A stretch of DNA of 64,000 nt from Apodemus sylvaticus (Eukaryota > Chordata > Mammalia > Rodentia > Muridae), in NCBI RefSeq assembly GCF_947179515.1, contig NC_067487.1, positions 43,504,514 to 43,568,513 of the forward strand, read 5' to 3'. Below are positions 1 to 11,330 of the stretch, one piece after another. Each line of letters starts with the position of its first letter. Position 1 is the first letter of the stretch. The notes beneath the pieces are model-generated. The model searched no databases, had not been told where the DNA came from, and saw only the letters and a list, made by a program, of their open reading frames with translations. The position numbers were made by a program, and so were the translations under genes.

Positions 1-598
1 TTTTGGTCAAGCATTCTGTAGTGTCCTCTGCTATTTCATACACAGTAGACTATGAAGCATTCATGGTTTCAAGTACCTGGGTTAAAATGGTTAGCCTCAG
101 TGTCAAGTATGTTGACGTTTGTGGCTAAGCCACGGTCAACTCTGCCAACTCAAAGATATCCTTATCTGTTTCAGAGAGAGAGAATCTTTATTGAAAGCCT
201 TTCTCCAACCAGGAGGTATGGGAAACAAAAATGATCAGGGCAGGCAGTGCATTGACTTCACACCGGTAGACTCTCATTATTTGAAAGCACTGAATCTCCA
301 AAAATGTTTATGTTGCTAATATTTACAGTTGTGCTTTTTAAAGATGACATCTTCACAAGTTTTACAGTACTACTTTCCCAGTGAGTTTTCTAAGATGAAA
401 GCATCTTTTTTTGTTGTTGTTATATAAGCTCCTTAGATTGTGTTAGTAAGTAAACCAGACTTACGTAATCAACTGAAAAGCATTACTGAATTTTGTTTGT
501 GGCACAGCAAGACTACATTTCCACCATTTGCTGATTGCATGCCAAATAGTCAAGATATTCACCCTGCTGATGTGACTGACTGATCATTTCAATTTCAG
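1..598 (+). other. Parp8: Parp8 intron (partial), upstream of first visible exon
   Basis: This stretch lies upstream of the first recognisable Parp8 exon and should be the 3' part of an intron. It ends in a pyrimidine-rich tract with AG at 597-598. I recognise no further exon and no interspersed repeat in it. The short ORFs here lack family similarity that I can see. Confidence 0.7.
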
Positions 599-647
599 GG
601 TCATCTCAAGTAACAGGTCACATATTGTGAAACTGCCAGTCAACAGG
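599..647 (+). CDS. Parp8: Parp8 coding exon (start of the visible ART region)
   Basis: This 49-nt exon is bounded by a TTTCAG acceptor ending at 598 and a GTAAGT donor at 648. Its first base G completes a split codon, fitting Trp (TG|G). It then reads VISSNRSHIVKLPVNR in phase 0 to the end. This matches the conserved PARP6/PARP8 segment just before the catalytic core, and the next exon continues in frame with QLKFMHTPHQF. The encoded protein is a mono-ADP-ribosyltransferase (PARP8/ARTD16) that transfers ADP-ribose from NAD+ to protein targets. Only about the last 211 residues are in this window; the start codon and N-terminal part lie upstream. Confidence 0.88.
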
Positions 648-1592
648 GTAAGTTGTGTTTTCATATAAATGGGAGAAAGTGTTAGCTGGAAGGACTGACC
701 ACTGTGGTTCTCAGGCAGCTTGTCCAAAGGTAGATATGACCCAGCTCAGTTCTTCAGTTTCTGTTTGAGTATGAGCTGCAAACTCTTTTGAGATATCAAA
801 CCTATATGAAATGAATAAAAAAACATCAATATGAGTGAATGTATTCTTCCTATAAAGAGTTTGAAAAGTGACGTCTAGGGAGAGATTATGCTACCAAAGT
901 TCTGCCTTTCCATATTTGAAATGCTGGATTTAAACTCTTAGCTTTTCAGCCTAAATAGTGTTTAAACAATCTTTCTGAGAAGCTAGTGGTCCCTGATTGC
1001 AGTGGTCATCGCCCCCTAAAAGTAGCATTGAAAACTGTTCTCTCCTTATTTTCAAATCTCCACATGGGAGAGTGCTGCATGTTATGTTCCTTGGTAAGAT
1101 CCAAGCTGAATGGGAAAGAGTTAGGGAGTCATGACCGTCAGTTCCCCTCATCCTGTCCCACGAGTAAAGAGCAAAAGCACAAAAAATAAAGCCAAAGGAT
1201 GATCTTCACTTTAAAATTGTGCATTGACTCCAGAATAATTATTATTTTTTTGTGTGAAGTTGTTAATAATGCCCTGAGTTCTATAATAAAGTCTTGAAAA
1301 GAAATGTCATCCAGAACCTTCCAGTGTGAGCAGGACAGCACAGTGGACCCTTAAGCATCAATGTCTTGGGCTTGTCTGCCACCTCTTGTTTTCTGGTTAA
1401 CCCAAAGAAGTCACGTCCTGTGGGAGATTCCATGTGAGGTCTAACTTAAGTGGGTTTCTTAAAAAAAATGTAGGTTCTAAACCAGTCTGAAAAAGTCATT
1501 ACTGTGAACTTCCTCTGTTGAAATCGGATAACTTGGGTGATCCCTAAGCTGGTAAAATGTTGACAGGCATCACTAATTCCTTTGCACGGCAG
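648..1592 (+). other. Parp8: Parp8 intron
   Basis: This intron runs between the donor at 648 and the acceptor AG at 1591-1592. It holds small ORFs on both strands without recognisable similarity, and I see no clear repeat. Confidence 0.8.
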
Positions 1593-1705
1593 CAACTGAA
1601 GTTCATGCACACTCCACACCAGTTCCTCCTTCTCAGCAGTCCACCAGCCAAAGAGTCCAACTTCAGAGCTGCCAAGAAACTCTTTGGGAGCACCTTCGCA
1701 TTTCA
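1593..1705 (+). CDS. Parp8: Parp8 coding exon with first half of catalytic His codon
   Basis: This 113-nt exon follows an AG acceptor at 1591-1592 and precedes a GTGAGT donor at 1706. It reads QLKFMHTPHQFLLLSSPP, continues through the KESNFRAAKKLFGSTFAF segment, and ends with CA. Joined to the T that opens the next exon, CA makes the catalytic-site His of the PARP signature (F-H-G-S). Phase in is 0 and phase out is 2. In this family the His contacts the NAD+ ribose. The reading frame is open across the whole exon. Confidence 0.93.
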
Positions 1706-1821
1706 GTGAGTGTGGCTGTGAGGGAGGGTGGGTTCCACCGGGTCTTCCGGTCTTCGGGTCTTCCGGAAGTGAAGGGGAAGAAAACACTGTCTTGGAGGTT
1801 GACCCTAACTGATAAATCAAC

Positions 1822-1910
1822 TGTTCGGGAAGTGGGAAGCCAGAAAAGGGGAAATCATTTGAAATGTAAATAAAAATATATCGAATTAAAAATAAAAAAA
1901 AAGAAAAAAA
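1822..1910 (+). mobile_element. Very short L1 3' end in Parp8 intron
   Basis: The text matches the tail of the young L1 3' UTR seen at 63236-63360: CGGGAAGTGGGAA, then AGAAAAGGGGAAATCATTTG, AAATGTAAATAAA, and an A-rich tail. The stretch between GGGAA and GCCAGAAAAGG is missing compared with the complete 3' UTR, so the copy is both 5'-truncated and internally deleted. I could not define a target-site duplication. Confidence 0.75.
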
Positions 1911-2019
1911 ATTTAACTTGGATCCTCAGAACTTCCAGAAACATCATGGCTTCTTAAGCCATTGTAGAGACAGCTGACTTTGTGCCTTTGCTTTTTCCCT
2001 CCCTGCTCCTGTGTTCTAG

Positions 2020-2092
2020 TGGCTCTCACATTGAAAACTGGCACTCGATCCTGAGGAATGGTCTGGTCGTCGCCTCTAACACGCGTCTGCAG
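2020..2092 (+). CDS. Parp8: Parp8 coding exon (HGS-HIENW motif)
   Basis: This 73-nt exon lies between the acceptor TTCTAG (to 2019) and the donor GTAGCA at 2093. The first T completes the catalytic His. The rest reads GSHIENWHSILRNGLVVASN followed by TRLQ. The order H-G-S then W-x-x-I-x-x-x-G-L is the PARP-fold donor loop arrangement, with the tight PARP6/PARP8 wording HIENWHSILRNGL. Phase out is 0. It joins directly to LHGAMYGSG in the next exon. Confidence 0.95.
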
Positions 2093-3325
2093 GTAGCACT
2101 TTTTTTGCTTGTTTAATAAGAACCCATTTATTCATAAAGGGGAGACGTTGAGCTCTAATACATTTATTTAAAATATTTTCCAGAATTTCTAATAATGATG
2201 AATATATTTTCACAAAATACCTGAAGTAAAATTAATCAATGCCTAACAATAAAGGGTTCTCCAGGAGAAAATGTGACAGTCACACTTTGAAAGTAAGAAC
2301 TAAAATAAGACAGTGCAGGAAAAAAAAGAAATATTTTCCATACATTTTTCTAAAGTGTATTTTTTAGTATTGTGCCTCAGTATACCTTAATTTTGCTTAT
2401 TCCTCTTCAAGTCCATACTTCCAAATTACATTTGACCCAGCATACGTGTCCTATCATTTTAGTTAGTCCTAATATTCCTTAGCACAAAGACACGAGGGCA
2501 GAAACAGTCCAGCTCTGTCAGTCAGTCACCTTAGCCAGTTGTCTCTGTACAGTGACAACACAGGGGACAGAATTAACTATGCATGTCAGCAAGCTTAAGC
2601 CCATTGATTTGGTACCAAGTTCTTAGTTCCAGCATGTGAGGACCCTGGAGTATAGAAATGAGATTGAAGAATTTTAAATGTTCTAAGTAGTTCCTCTTTC
2701 TACCACTCAAAATGTTTCACATAATGAAACTCCTTTTACCTTGAAACACTCAGTGGAAGAATGGGCTGGCAGATGGGGTACATGATGATCTGTGTTCATA
2801 TGGCGACTGGGAGTGTTCCTGCGAACGCCTCTCCAGGCTCTTGCTTTCAGAATTTTAGATTCATTAGAAGAAGAACTGAATAAAATCCTTTGTGACTAGT
2901 GACTCTCTTTATTACTGGTCGAGTGGAAAACAATCTCCAGCTCTTTTTCCTCTCACTTTTCCCCTTTATCACCTCATTCCAAATAAGATGGTGGTGCTCT
3001 TCTTACATTTGACCCAGAAGTGTCCTATCAATTGAGTTAGACCTAATGTTCCAAAATGAAACCGACTGCCCTGATTTATTTATTTACTTATTTATTTGAT
3101 TATTTATTTACTGGTTTTTTGAGACAGGGTTTCTCTGTATAGTCCTGACTGTCCTGGAACTCACTCTGTAGACCAGGCTGGCCTCTAACTCAGAAATCCA
3201 CCTGCCTCTGTCTCCCAAGTGTTGGGATTAAAGGCATGTACCACCACTGGCCGGACTGCCCTCTTTTGTATGATGTTAACTCACAGCACTGACCCATGTC
3301 TTTTTCTCTCTTACATCTCACGTAG
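2093..3325 (+). other. Parp8: Parp8 intron containing a B1 SINE
   Basis: The intron is bounded by GT at 2093 and AG at 3324-3325. Apart from the B1 element at 3073-3253 it is AT-rich and shows no repeat I recognise. Confidence 0.85.
3073..3253 (-). mobile_element. B1 SINE, minus strand
   Basis: The plus strand reads as the reverse complement of a B1 element: a T/A-rich tail (TTTATTTATTTA), GAGACAGGGTTTCTCTGTAT, GTCCTGGAACTCACTCTGTA, GACCAGGCTGGCCTC, and AGTGTTGGGATTAAAGGCAT. It is flanked by the direct repeat GACTGCCCT at 3064-3072 and 3254-3262, a target-site duplication. B1 is a 7SL-derived SINE mobilised by L1. The copy is only moderately diverged. Confidence 0.93.
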
Positions 3326-3395
3326 CTCCATGGTGCGATGTATGGAAGTGGGATCTACCTTAGCCCGATGTCGAGCATATCGTTTGGTTACTCAG
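3326..3395 (+). CDS. Parp8: Parp8 coding exon (YGSGIYLS motif, catalytic Tyr)
   Basis: This 70-nt exon follows a CGTAG acceptor and precedes a GTAATC donor at 3396. It reads LHGAMYGSGIYLSPMSSISF then GYS, with a final G shared with the next exon. The GIYLS tyrosine aligns with the second residue of the PARP H-Y-(E/I) triad. Phase in is 0 and phase out is 1. The weaker donor (GTAATC) is still compatible with splicing. Confidence 0.95.
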
Positions 3396-3734
3396 GTAAT
3401 CCTGCATTTCATTTCTAATTTCAGAGTTACCACTTGATGAGAGGGGGATGTGACAGTTAAACTAAAAGCGTATTTTGTTGGGAGCCTGGAAAAAATTAAA
3501 CATGAAAAGAATGATCTGTTTATTGGCATTGAACAAATCTTTGCATAGTCAAATTTATGGTTAGTATGTCTTTGTGATTTTAAAATTTAACTATAGGGTA
3601 ATTAAATACTTTAAACAGATTCAAATTACATAGAATAAAAAAAATGAAGCAAATAACAATTTCTGTCTTGCTCTAAAATCTTAGTATTTGATTCTTTCTT
3701 TAACTACTTCCACCTTTAACTACTTCCACAGTAG

Positions 3735-3783
<49 letters not shown>
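3735..3783. repeat. (GT)n microsatellite
   Basis: About 24 near-perfect GT units. It is likely to be length-polymorphic and is intronic to Parp8. Confidence 0.97.
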
Positions 3784-3784
<1 letters not shown>

Positions 3785-4946
3785 TGATCACACTGCATAT
3801 TTCCAGGGAACTTTGACACATGATTCCTGAATGCTAAATCTTAGTATTTCCAAATTGCAGGATATAATACTTAGAGAAGTCTGTTAACTAGGAGACCATT
3901 AACTTGGACCATCTGTCTATTAATTAGTCAAGATCTGTGCCAATTCAAACACAATAAGTTGCTTTTTTAATGGTTACATAAATTGAGTGCTTAAACATAG
4001 ACGTAGAGATATCAGTGATGGAAGGAAAATGTATAATTTTAGAGGACTACAAGATAGCAAAAAGTGGGAAATAGAAATATATAACGAAGAATTGTAATTA
4101 GAAACAGTGTTACTACATGACTAGTATTGCTTGGCAAGTTGACTTACATATAACAGGAAACAACCCCTTTATTCTGTCCCTAGAATCTTTGGATCGGTGA
4201 ATCTAGAAAATCAGTTTTATCATATGATTGTTTTTTCAGTTTCTCAAAGTATCTACTGTGTAGCACTCAATTGGGAGATAGGTTGTTCTTATTGGTATAA
4301 GAGAGCCTGACTGGTGGGAATGAATTCGAACTGACATCCAGTTCCCTAGATGTGGCTGATCCAATTTGGTGAACCCAAAACCATTGAACTTGAACTTTTC
4401 CAGAGTGCTGAGAGAGTATCAGGCACCTTTTGTGTGTTTTTTTCTGATCTTGTTTCTCAAGTCCTATGAGATCCATGAAATTGGCATCTGTATATATACA
4501 TAGTCAAGGGCATCATAAGCCCTTCCATTCTCTATATTATATGTTGATGAAAGAATGACAGGTCACATAGAAACAGAGCAAGTAAGTTAATAAATACTGT
4601 TCTGTCCATAGCTCAGGGTGGAGAAGGGGTAAGGGTGTCAAATCCCCAGAGATAGATGAAGGTGTGGTTGGTTTTGAGGTCTTAAGACATAAAGCCTAGA
4701 TCATGGAACAGCCCTAAAATACTTTGCTATTCCTCCTGTTCTACGTGTCAGGCCTATTCCTACCTACTAGTGCTACTTACAGAGAATGCTGGCTTAGAAA
4801 AGGCTCGACAAACTTCCTTTGCAAATTTCCGAGCAGCCTTGCTCCTGCCACCAAGATAGTACTCATTGAAAGTCAAGAATTTCTCAGTTTTTGGTGTGAT
4901 AGTATGTTGAACATTCTCATGCATTTAGTTTTTGCATAGTCTGCAA

Positions 4947-4948
<2 letters not shown>

Positions 4949-4993
<45 letters not shown>
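4949..4993. repeat. (TA)n microsatellite
   Basis: An uninterrupted TA array of about 22 units in a Parp8 intron. Such arrays can extrude cruciforms and are often length-variable. Confidence 0.96.
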
Positions 4994-4995
<2 letters not shown>

Positions 4996-5579
4996 TGACA
5001 TTCTAAAATATTTCACAGCAGAACATCATTATCATGACTTCAATAGAGCAAAAGCTAAAATTTATGATTGAGCATAGACAAAAGAACATATAGTTGTTTG
5101 AGTTAGAAAGGTTGTAAATTTTACACAGAAGTGAGTATATATTAATAGTTTACAGTGCCATGGTGAAATCTCTTCTGTCCAAATTTTCCACCGTGTGTCT
5201 TGTCCTAGTACTCAGCAGACAATAAGGATGAAAGTTAATTCTAATTTACTAAACATTTTAAAATCAACTTCTATAAGTACTCTAAGTATAGTGTATACAA
5301 AATAATTTTATATCCCCATTTTAAATTCCAAGAACAAACAGAGATTCCTATTCTGCTACTCTTCTGGGAGTTCCCAGACCTGCAGACCATCAGTTCCTGG
5401 GGGTGGGGAGGAGGTCTGGGGGTACAAGCAGCTGTTGCCTCATGAGCCTATCCTATCTGCCTCTGGCATGGTGTAATTAGACTTCTGCCAACAGTGAAAC
5501 TTTTGACATACATCGATTGCACTTTGATTTGCTCCAGTCAGCTGTGTCTCTGAGTTAGTACTGTGCTGATGTTTTTCAG

Positions 5580-5653
5580 GGATGAACAAGAAGCAGAAGG
5601 TGTCAGCCAAGGACGAGCCAGCTTCGAGTAGTAAAAGCAGCAATGCATCACAG
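5580..5653 (+). CDS. Parp8: Parp8 coding exon (Ser-rich insert specific to PARP8)
   Basis: This 74-nt exon sits between GTTTTTCAG and the donor GTGCTG at 5654. With the G from the previous exon it encodes Gly, then MNKKQKVSAKDEPASSSKSS and NASQ. This Lys- and Ser-rich loop lies between the Tyr strand and the last strands of the ART domain. The SSSKSSN stretch is what I use to call PARP8 rather than its paralogue PARP6, which from family knowledge has a different linker here. Phase out is 0. Confidence 0.92.
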
Positions 5654-6758
5654 GTGCTGTGGCCACTCACAAGTCAGAGGAGAAACAGTAAACTACAGCT
5701 TCATTAGACAGCCAGATGTTGATAAATACTGAGGATTATTAAGCCTGAAACATGTACTTTAAGTGGTCCTTACTCATAAGGGAGTCAAACTCACTCTAAA
5801 TGCAAAAATCTCATTGCTTATAGGTAATAATTAATATACATTCATGAACACACACATACATACACACACACACACAGACACACACACACACACACACACA
5901 CACACATCCTGGTGTCTCACTGTACTACTGGATTCTAGACTCTGGGGAATAAACCTAGATTGCTACTCCTGTCTTCTTTACAAAACAAACTATAAACATG
6001 CTTAAGTCAATGGACTGTTCAATGACAAAAAAAAAAAAAGAGCAGAAAGGAACATTTAATGTTATAGAGAAGTTAATACTGGAGTGAATGCTAAATGATG
6101 TGGTCAGGAGGAAATACTTCTGAGAAGAATTGCCTTTGAGTGTAGCATTAGAGACGGGGACTGCATGAACTACATGTCTCTGAGGGAAAGAACATCCCAG
6201 ACGGAGAGCAGTGGGGCCAAAGCTCATGCTCGTCTGAGAATACAAGAATATCATCAGGAAACTCAAACCCACCTGATGAATAATGAAATGATCTTTGCTC
6301 ATCTAATATCTGAAAGTAAAACTGACGTCTACATGAAGGGTTTTTGCGTGGCTTTAGTAAATGTTGCTGTACATGTGGGTTGGTGTTGCTGGTTGCATTA
6401 TCTATGGTTGATTTTAATGTTTGAAAACATCATGCAAATGCCATTGTTTGCCTTGATATAAATTTGTCAGCCTCACCAGGAAAACTAACTTGAATTCTCC
6501 TTGTGTGTTCTGAGACTACTGAACTCTGTTTTAACATTGATTCAGGTCAGTGGCCTTATGAATGATATGACAAAGATCATTTACATATATTAAATGATGT
6601 AACAAAAATAGTTGGAGATTAAAAGAATGCATAGATGTTGGTAGATAACACTCCGCACTGTCTTATCAGTTCATGTTTATTAATGACAAGCATTTCTTGT
6701 TGATGTTTACTAGAGTGCCCCATTTTAAATGTCATTTTTAAATTGTTTCATGTTTTAG
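5654..6758 (+). other. Parp8: Parp8 intron with (CA)n tract
   Basis: The intron is bounded by GT at 5654 and AG at 6757-6758. It contains a CA-rich tract at 5850-5907. A 98-codon ORF at 6165-6461 has no recognisable similarity and sits wholly inside the intron. Confidence 0.85.
5850..5907. repeat. (CA)n imperfect microsatellite
   Basis: CA repeats interrupted by TA and GA steps, followed by about 13 clean CA units. Confidence 0.95.
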
Positions 6759-6828
6759 TCTCAGAAAAAAGGACAGCAATCCCAGTTCCTGCAAAGCCGT
6801 AACTTGAAATGCATAGCCTTATGTGAAG
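6759..6828 (+). CDS. Parp8: Parp8 coding exon (CIALCE, third triad position)
   Basis: This 70-nt exon lies between a TTTTAG acceptor and a strong GTGAGT donor at 6829. It reads SQKKGQQSQFLQSRNLKCIA then LCE plus one base. In the PARP superfamily the strand here carries Glu in polymerising enzymes. PARP8 has a hydrophobic residue instead (the Ile of KCIAL), consistent with mono-ADP-ribosylation. Phase in is 0 and phase out is 1. Confidence 0.95.
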
Positions 6829-7618
6829 GTGAGTGCCTGAGCCTCACATCCTAGCTTTGTATTTCAGAACTGAAATGTGTTTACAGAGAGTTCATGATGA
6901 AGTAGGGAAGTATTGTTCCTTAAGACCATCTCAGAGGGCATTGTGGGACATGAGCATAAATGAGATCGTAGAGGCTAAGCCAAAGTGCAGAACTGGCGCA
7001 GGTTCAGACAGGGCTGTATTGTTCCTGGCAGATTTTCCAAACATAACTCAACTTTCAGATAGTGTAATTCTTACTTGTTCTTGGGATGCTTCCTCTTCAA
7101 GTTGGTGCTTGACCATGTAAGACAGTGAAAACCTTGAGTGAGCCATGCACGGAGAAGATAGCACGATAGGATTTGCCATCACTCCTGTGAACGCATTTCA
7201 TTCCAAGCTCAGTGCAGAAAGATTGAGAGGTAGTTTGGAAGATCATAGGCTTTTCTTTGCTTCAATATCCGACAGGCTTCAAGTCATCTTTTGTTTCTGA
7301 GTTGTGACTGTCCTTACCCTCTAGTGTCTGTCTCAAGTGTCCCACACCTGAGTGGTGTGTGTGACAGTAAGTTGCTGTCTGTGCTTTCTGGACCTCTCTG
7401 TTTTCGTTAGTAGTCAAATGATTTCCTTAATTGTGAAGTGGCCTTTTGTTGATTTCATTTAAATTTATTGATAGCTCATATGGCTAGATATTCATTATAT
7501 GTTGGTTTGGACTGCTCTTTTTGCCTTTAGATTTCAGAGAGGACAATAGTTAACTTTAAATGGATTCCTAGCCCTTTAGAATGACATAGGTCTTAAACTA
7601 TATGTCTTCCACTTACAG
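6829..7618 (+). other. Parp8: Parp8 intron
   Basis: This intron ends in CTTACAG at 7618. I recognise no repeat in it. Confidence 0.85.
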
Positions 7619-7703
7619 TGATCACATCACCTGACCTGCACAAACATGGAGAGATATGGGTTGTCCCGAACACGGATCATGTCTGTACACGATTCTTTTT
7701 TGT
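7619..7703 (+). CDS. Parp8: Parp8 penultimate coding exon
   Basis: This 85-nt exon lies between CTTACAG and the consensus donor GTAAGT at 7704. With the preceding G it encodes VITSPDLHKHGEIWVVPNTD and HVCTRFFFV, the last valine being split (GT|C). DHVCTRFFFVYEDG is a hallmark of the PARP6/PARP8 C-terminus. Phase in is 1 and phase out is 2. Confidence 0.95.
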
Positions 7704-8379
7704 GTAAGTCTAAATGCTCAGATTTGTATATCACTGTGTTTTCTACAAATGAAAGAGTGACTGGGGCATTATTTGTTCATTTTAGCTGCCGGATATAACA
7801 AATAATAATAATAGAACTTCTCATGAGTCTAATGATTGTTACATCTCAGGAAGCTTATTGAGGTTAGTGATGGTTACATGGTCTTAATTTATAAGAACTA
7901 AAGGAAAACCATCTATATACGCTTTAATGATGAAAGATTTTAGTACCAGGGACAGCGAAGGCAGTAATGAAAATTTGTTCTATAAAAATTCATGTGCATT
8001 TAATTGTATATAGGCTGACAAGATATTGCATGTTGGCCTGTGTATTTGTTGGCTCACTAGCACAAAAGCATAGTTTTCATTCCAAATCCATGGATGCAGT
8101 AAGCCAGCCCGAGTCTTCACTCCATTGTTGCCTCCGTAGGCCTACTTCCCCTGCCTGGCCACAACTCTTTCTGTACCTAGGCACAGAAAGAATCCATTGT
8201 AGATCCACAGAACTCATGTGTTTCATGTTTGGATCCCAGAGCATGTGGACAGCTTGTCCACAATGAGAGATTCTATGGAAATTGATTTTCTTACAGCATT
8301 TATTCACTGGTTTCACAGAAAATGGATCTAGCAGCTAGAAGTCCTGCTTTTATCAGTGAGTTTTGAGTTCTAACTCCAT

Positions 8380-8478
8380 AGAAGTTAAGAAGAACAATTG
8401 CCAAGTTGTATAATCTCTCTAAGCTTCATCAACAAAATGAGAACAGTATGTCTACCTGCATCACTTAGAGACTCAACA
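8380..8478 (+). mobile_element. MIR SINE remnant
   Basis: The text GCCAAGTTGTATAATCTCTC, AAGCTTCATCAACAAAATGAGAACAGT and TACCTGCATCACTTAGAGAC follows the MIR core order: gcaagttacttaacctctc, then cctcatctgtaaaatg, then a tacct/cat step. It is a heavily diverged mammalian-wide repeat. Confidence 0.65.
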
Positions 8479-10147
8479 GCAAGCAGATGGCTCACAAAGA
8501 ACATTGGTCCTTTTATTACCCACAATTAGATGATTTGCAAAGGTATAGCTGTGGGGCCTCAGCACATCTAGAGTAGCATTTTGGATTTCTCATAGCAGTA
8601 GGATTATAATATATCCTCAGGTCCAGATAGCTGAGTCAGGAAGAGGTCCTTTGGCAGGACCCCTACTTGACCAAACTACTTAAAGTGGAGACCAGGGGAG
8701 CACATGACTAAAGCCTGTACAGGTCACCCTAGGAGGGCCAAACAACAGTGAGAAGGGCTCTCTATGAGGGCCTGTGAGCTACTAGGAAAGCTGTCAGTGT
8801 ACATTACGTTACAAGATAATTTGAAGATTAAACCAATGTAGGTCTCTAGTACAAAGCTCATAAAACATTATTATTTTTCTTGACTAAGCTTCAATTACAG
8901 AATTACCTTATCTGGTAAGCTTGAGATGTTGATAAAAGGATAACTACAGGGTCTTTTCCTGTAGTCTTTTCTTTGGTAGCTTACAAAATTTCAGATTTAT
9001 TGAACAGAACAAACAGCCTTACAGACAAAAGTAGCTCAGTTCTCAATATGACATTTTTATATTTTCATAAACGATACATAAAACACACATAGAGGACTAA
9101 TTATAGGAGAAAAGGACTCCTGTTCTCCACAATAGTGAATTGAAAAGTGAAGCTCTCTGATGGAAACCAGTGCGCCCAGATGCTTTCAAAATGATTCACA
9201 GGGGGAAATCTTTATTGAGGTAATTTTCATTGCTGTGTAAACACAATGAGATGTCATTTTTTGCACCCCCAGTAGATGAAACTCATTAGGTAATACTGAT
9301 AAATTAAGAACACACCAAGGAGAAAATGCATTCAATCCTTATTGTACGTTCTAATTACAGCTTTTAGTCTGTTCCTTCATAAAAGACACAACCACAGGGT
9401 TGTGCCTCCCTTTTGAGTGTAGCAGCTAGGAAAGAGTGAGTCAAATGAGGGTGAAATTAACCATTAGGCAATAAGCCAGTCTATAATATTTTTCTTACTT
9501 AAACAAACATTTTATTACATTGTATGGTCACCGATGCTAGGAGCTATGCCTAATGATGTAAGTTAATATACATTTCTTATAAGTAGTAGATAAAAACACT
9601 GAAAGTTAAGACAACTGCCATGCTAATCTGATTTCCCAGAACTGTGTAGATCACAGTATAGTCATGTAGTGTCTTCTTCAAAATTTCTCTTGCATCTCAG
9701 CAGTGTAGGAGAGAAAGCCTAACCTAATGAGAAAATTCTATGGAGCAGTCTGGTGTGAGACAAAGTATTAAAATAAAACTGAGAAGACTGGACTGCTTGT
9801 CGAGGAGAGGCACATGTTTGAAAACTAAATTTTATTTTTTAGGAAATCCACAAATGATTCAACAAAGAATAAATATTTTAGGCAAAATGCTGTCACGTGA
9901 ATGTTATGACCAGATCCCAGCCCATTCTAGTAGTAGTAGAAGTTGTAGAGCTTGATTTTTCTACCAACCATTGGGACACTTGTACAAACATATGAAGACC
10001 TACTATGTGTAGAAATGAGAGAACTGACTTCCAAAGGGTCAGGAGATGGGCTGAAACAGAAGATGAAGCACAGTCACACTCACAGGCATGTCTCCACCTC
10101 CTCTTTCTTTTTTTCTCTGAGTCTTCAGTCATACCACATATGTAGTC

Positions 10148-10207
10148 TCACCTCCAACTCTCAGCAGTCATCCTACCTTAGCCGTCTCAGTGCTGGGGTT
10201 GTAAGTC
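10148..10207 (-). mobile_element. B1-like fragment, minus strand
   Basis: CACCTCCAACTCTCAGCAG, then ATCCTACCTTAGCCGTCTCA and GTGCTGGGGTTGTAAGTC resemble the reverse complement of the B1 left end, diverged and truncated. Confidence 0.5.
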
Positions 10208-10961
10208 TGTAGGCTAGACCATGTTGATTGTTTCTCTATGAACAAGAGGGTTTTAAGAGGTAGAGATGAAAATTTACTGTTGTGAGTTTTTTTATAATTA
10301 GGATAAAATGATAAAATCAGAGGTGGTCAATTGATCTGGCAAAATAGCCAGGTGTGGGCTCAGCAAATGACCATGAAGCAGGAGAGGACGTCCTGATCCT
10401 AAGCTGTATAGGACCAAAGCAGGTTTTGGAGCAGGTTTGCAAATCCCACTTTTCTGGAAAGGAGAGCCTATGTGCTCAGAGCTCTAATGCTTCCTTCACT
10501 GAAAGATGGAGCTGTCTGTGAATGGCCGACATACTTCAACTGGTAAATAAATGTAGAGTATATACCCACCCCTATCTCTGAAAATGTTCTAGCAAGTTCT
10601 CAAGTATAACATCAGGAAGGATCACATAAAGTATTTTGTCTGCAGACAGTGGGGCCAAAAATGTCAGGTCTTTGGGCCAAGCAGTTCTTAGTCCTACATA
10701 TATTTCAGGAATTCCGCTTCAGTCCATTTTGTCCTATAAGTTCAGATATCTCCTCATGATAAAATTTTCTTGAAAATGGGACAAGGAGACTGTGGTGTCT
10801 TGGCTTTACTGTGGCACATGGCAGAGCTTACTCTGAAAATTTAATTCAGATTGATGAAAAATCATTGGAGTAAAATTTCCTTCCCTTCTCCTTCTCTGCC
10901 CCAGCTCCATGCAGTGCTCTGAATTTGATTTTACCCAATGCTCAGTAACATTTTTTTTTTA

Positions 10962-11062
10962 AAATTTGGCTTTGAGAGGCAGAATCTCACTATGTAATCC
11001 ATGATGCTTCTGAACTCAGCCATGATCCTCCTACCCCAGCTTCCTAAGTTCAGCGATTATAT
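10962..11062 (-). mobile_element. Old B1 (PB1-like), minus strand
   Basis: GAGGCAGAATCTCACTATGT, then TTCTGAACTCAGCCATGATC and CTCCTACCCCAGCTTCCTAA follow the reversed 7SL/B1 order with many substitutions. It suggests an early B1. Confidence 0.65.
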
Positions 11063-11139
11063 ATGGTTTTTATTTAGTTTTTTTTTTAAATAAAAACGTT
11101 TGAAGAGTTTTAGGCTGATAAAAGAAGAATGTATAAAAT

Positions 11140-11330
11140 AAGAAATGACAATCAGAGCTGGATACTTGCAGCCAACCCTTGAACTGGTCATGGGGTCCCT
11201 GGTGGAGGAGTTAGAGAAAGGATTGAAGGAGCTGAAGGGGTTTGCAACCATAGGAAGATCAACCAACCAGGCCTCCCAGGGCCTAAACCACCAACCAAGG
11301 AAGGACCCATAGAGGACCCATGGCTCTCAA
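11140..11330 (+). mobile_element. L1 3'-UTR fragment (older murine lineage)
   Basis: GAGCTGGATACTTGCAGCCA, GAAGGAGCTGAAGGGGTTTG, CAACCAACCAGGCCTCCCAG and ACCACCAACCAAGGA match the 3' UTR of a murine L1 lineage distinct from the youngest copies here. A related, longer copy is at 43563-43960. There is no adjoining poly(A), so the fragment is truncated at both ends. Confidence 0.7.

Larger units (their letters stand above)
3396..5579 (+). other. Parp8: Parp8 intron with two dinucleotide repeats
   Basis: The intron ends in GTTTTTCAG at 5579. It contains a (GT)n tract and a (TA)n tract, listed separately. I see no SINE or LINE in it. Confidence 0.85.

Noticed and set aside
1446..1820. 124-codon minus-strand ORF
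   Set aside because: It is antisense to the real Parp8 exon at 1593-1705 and has no domain of its own.
6165..6461. 98-codon ORF in a Parp8 intron
   Set aside because: No homology is recognised and there are no splice sites joining the Parp8 frame. It is consistent with chance.
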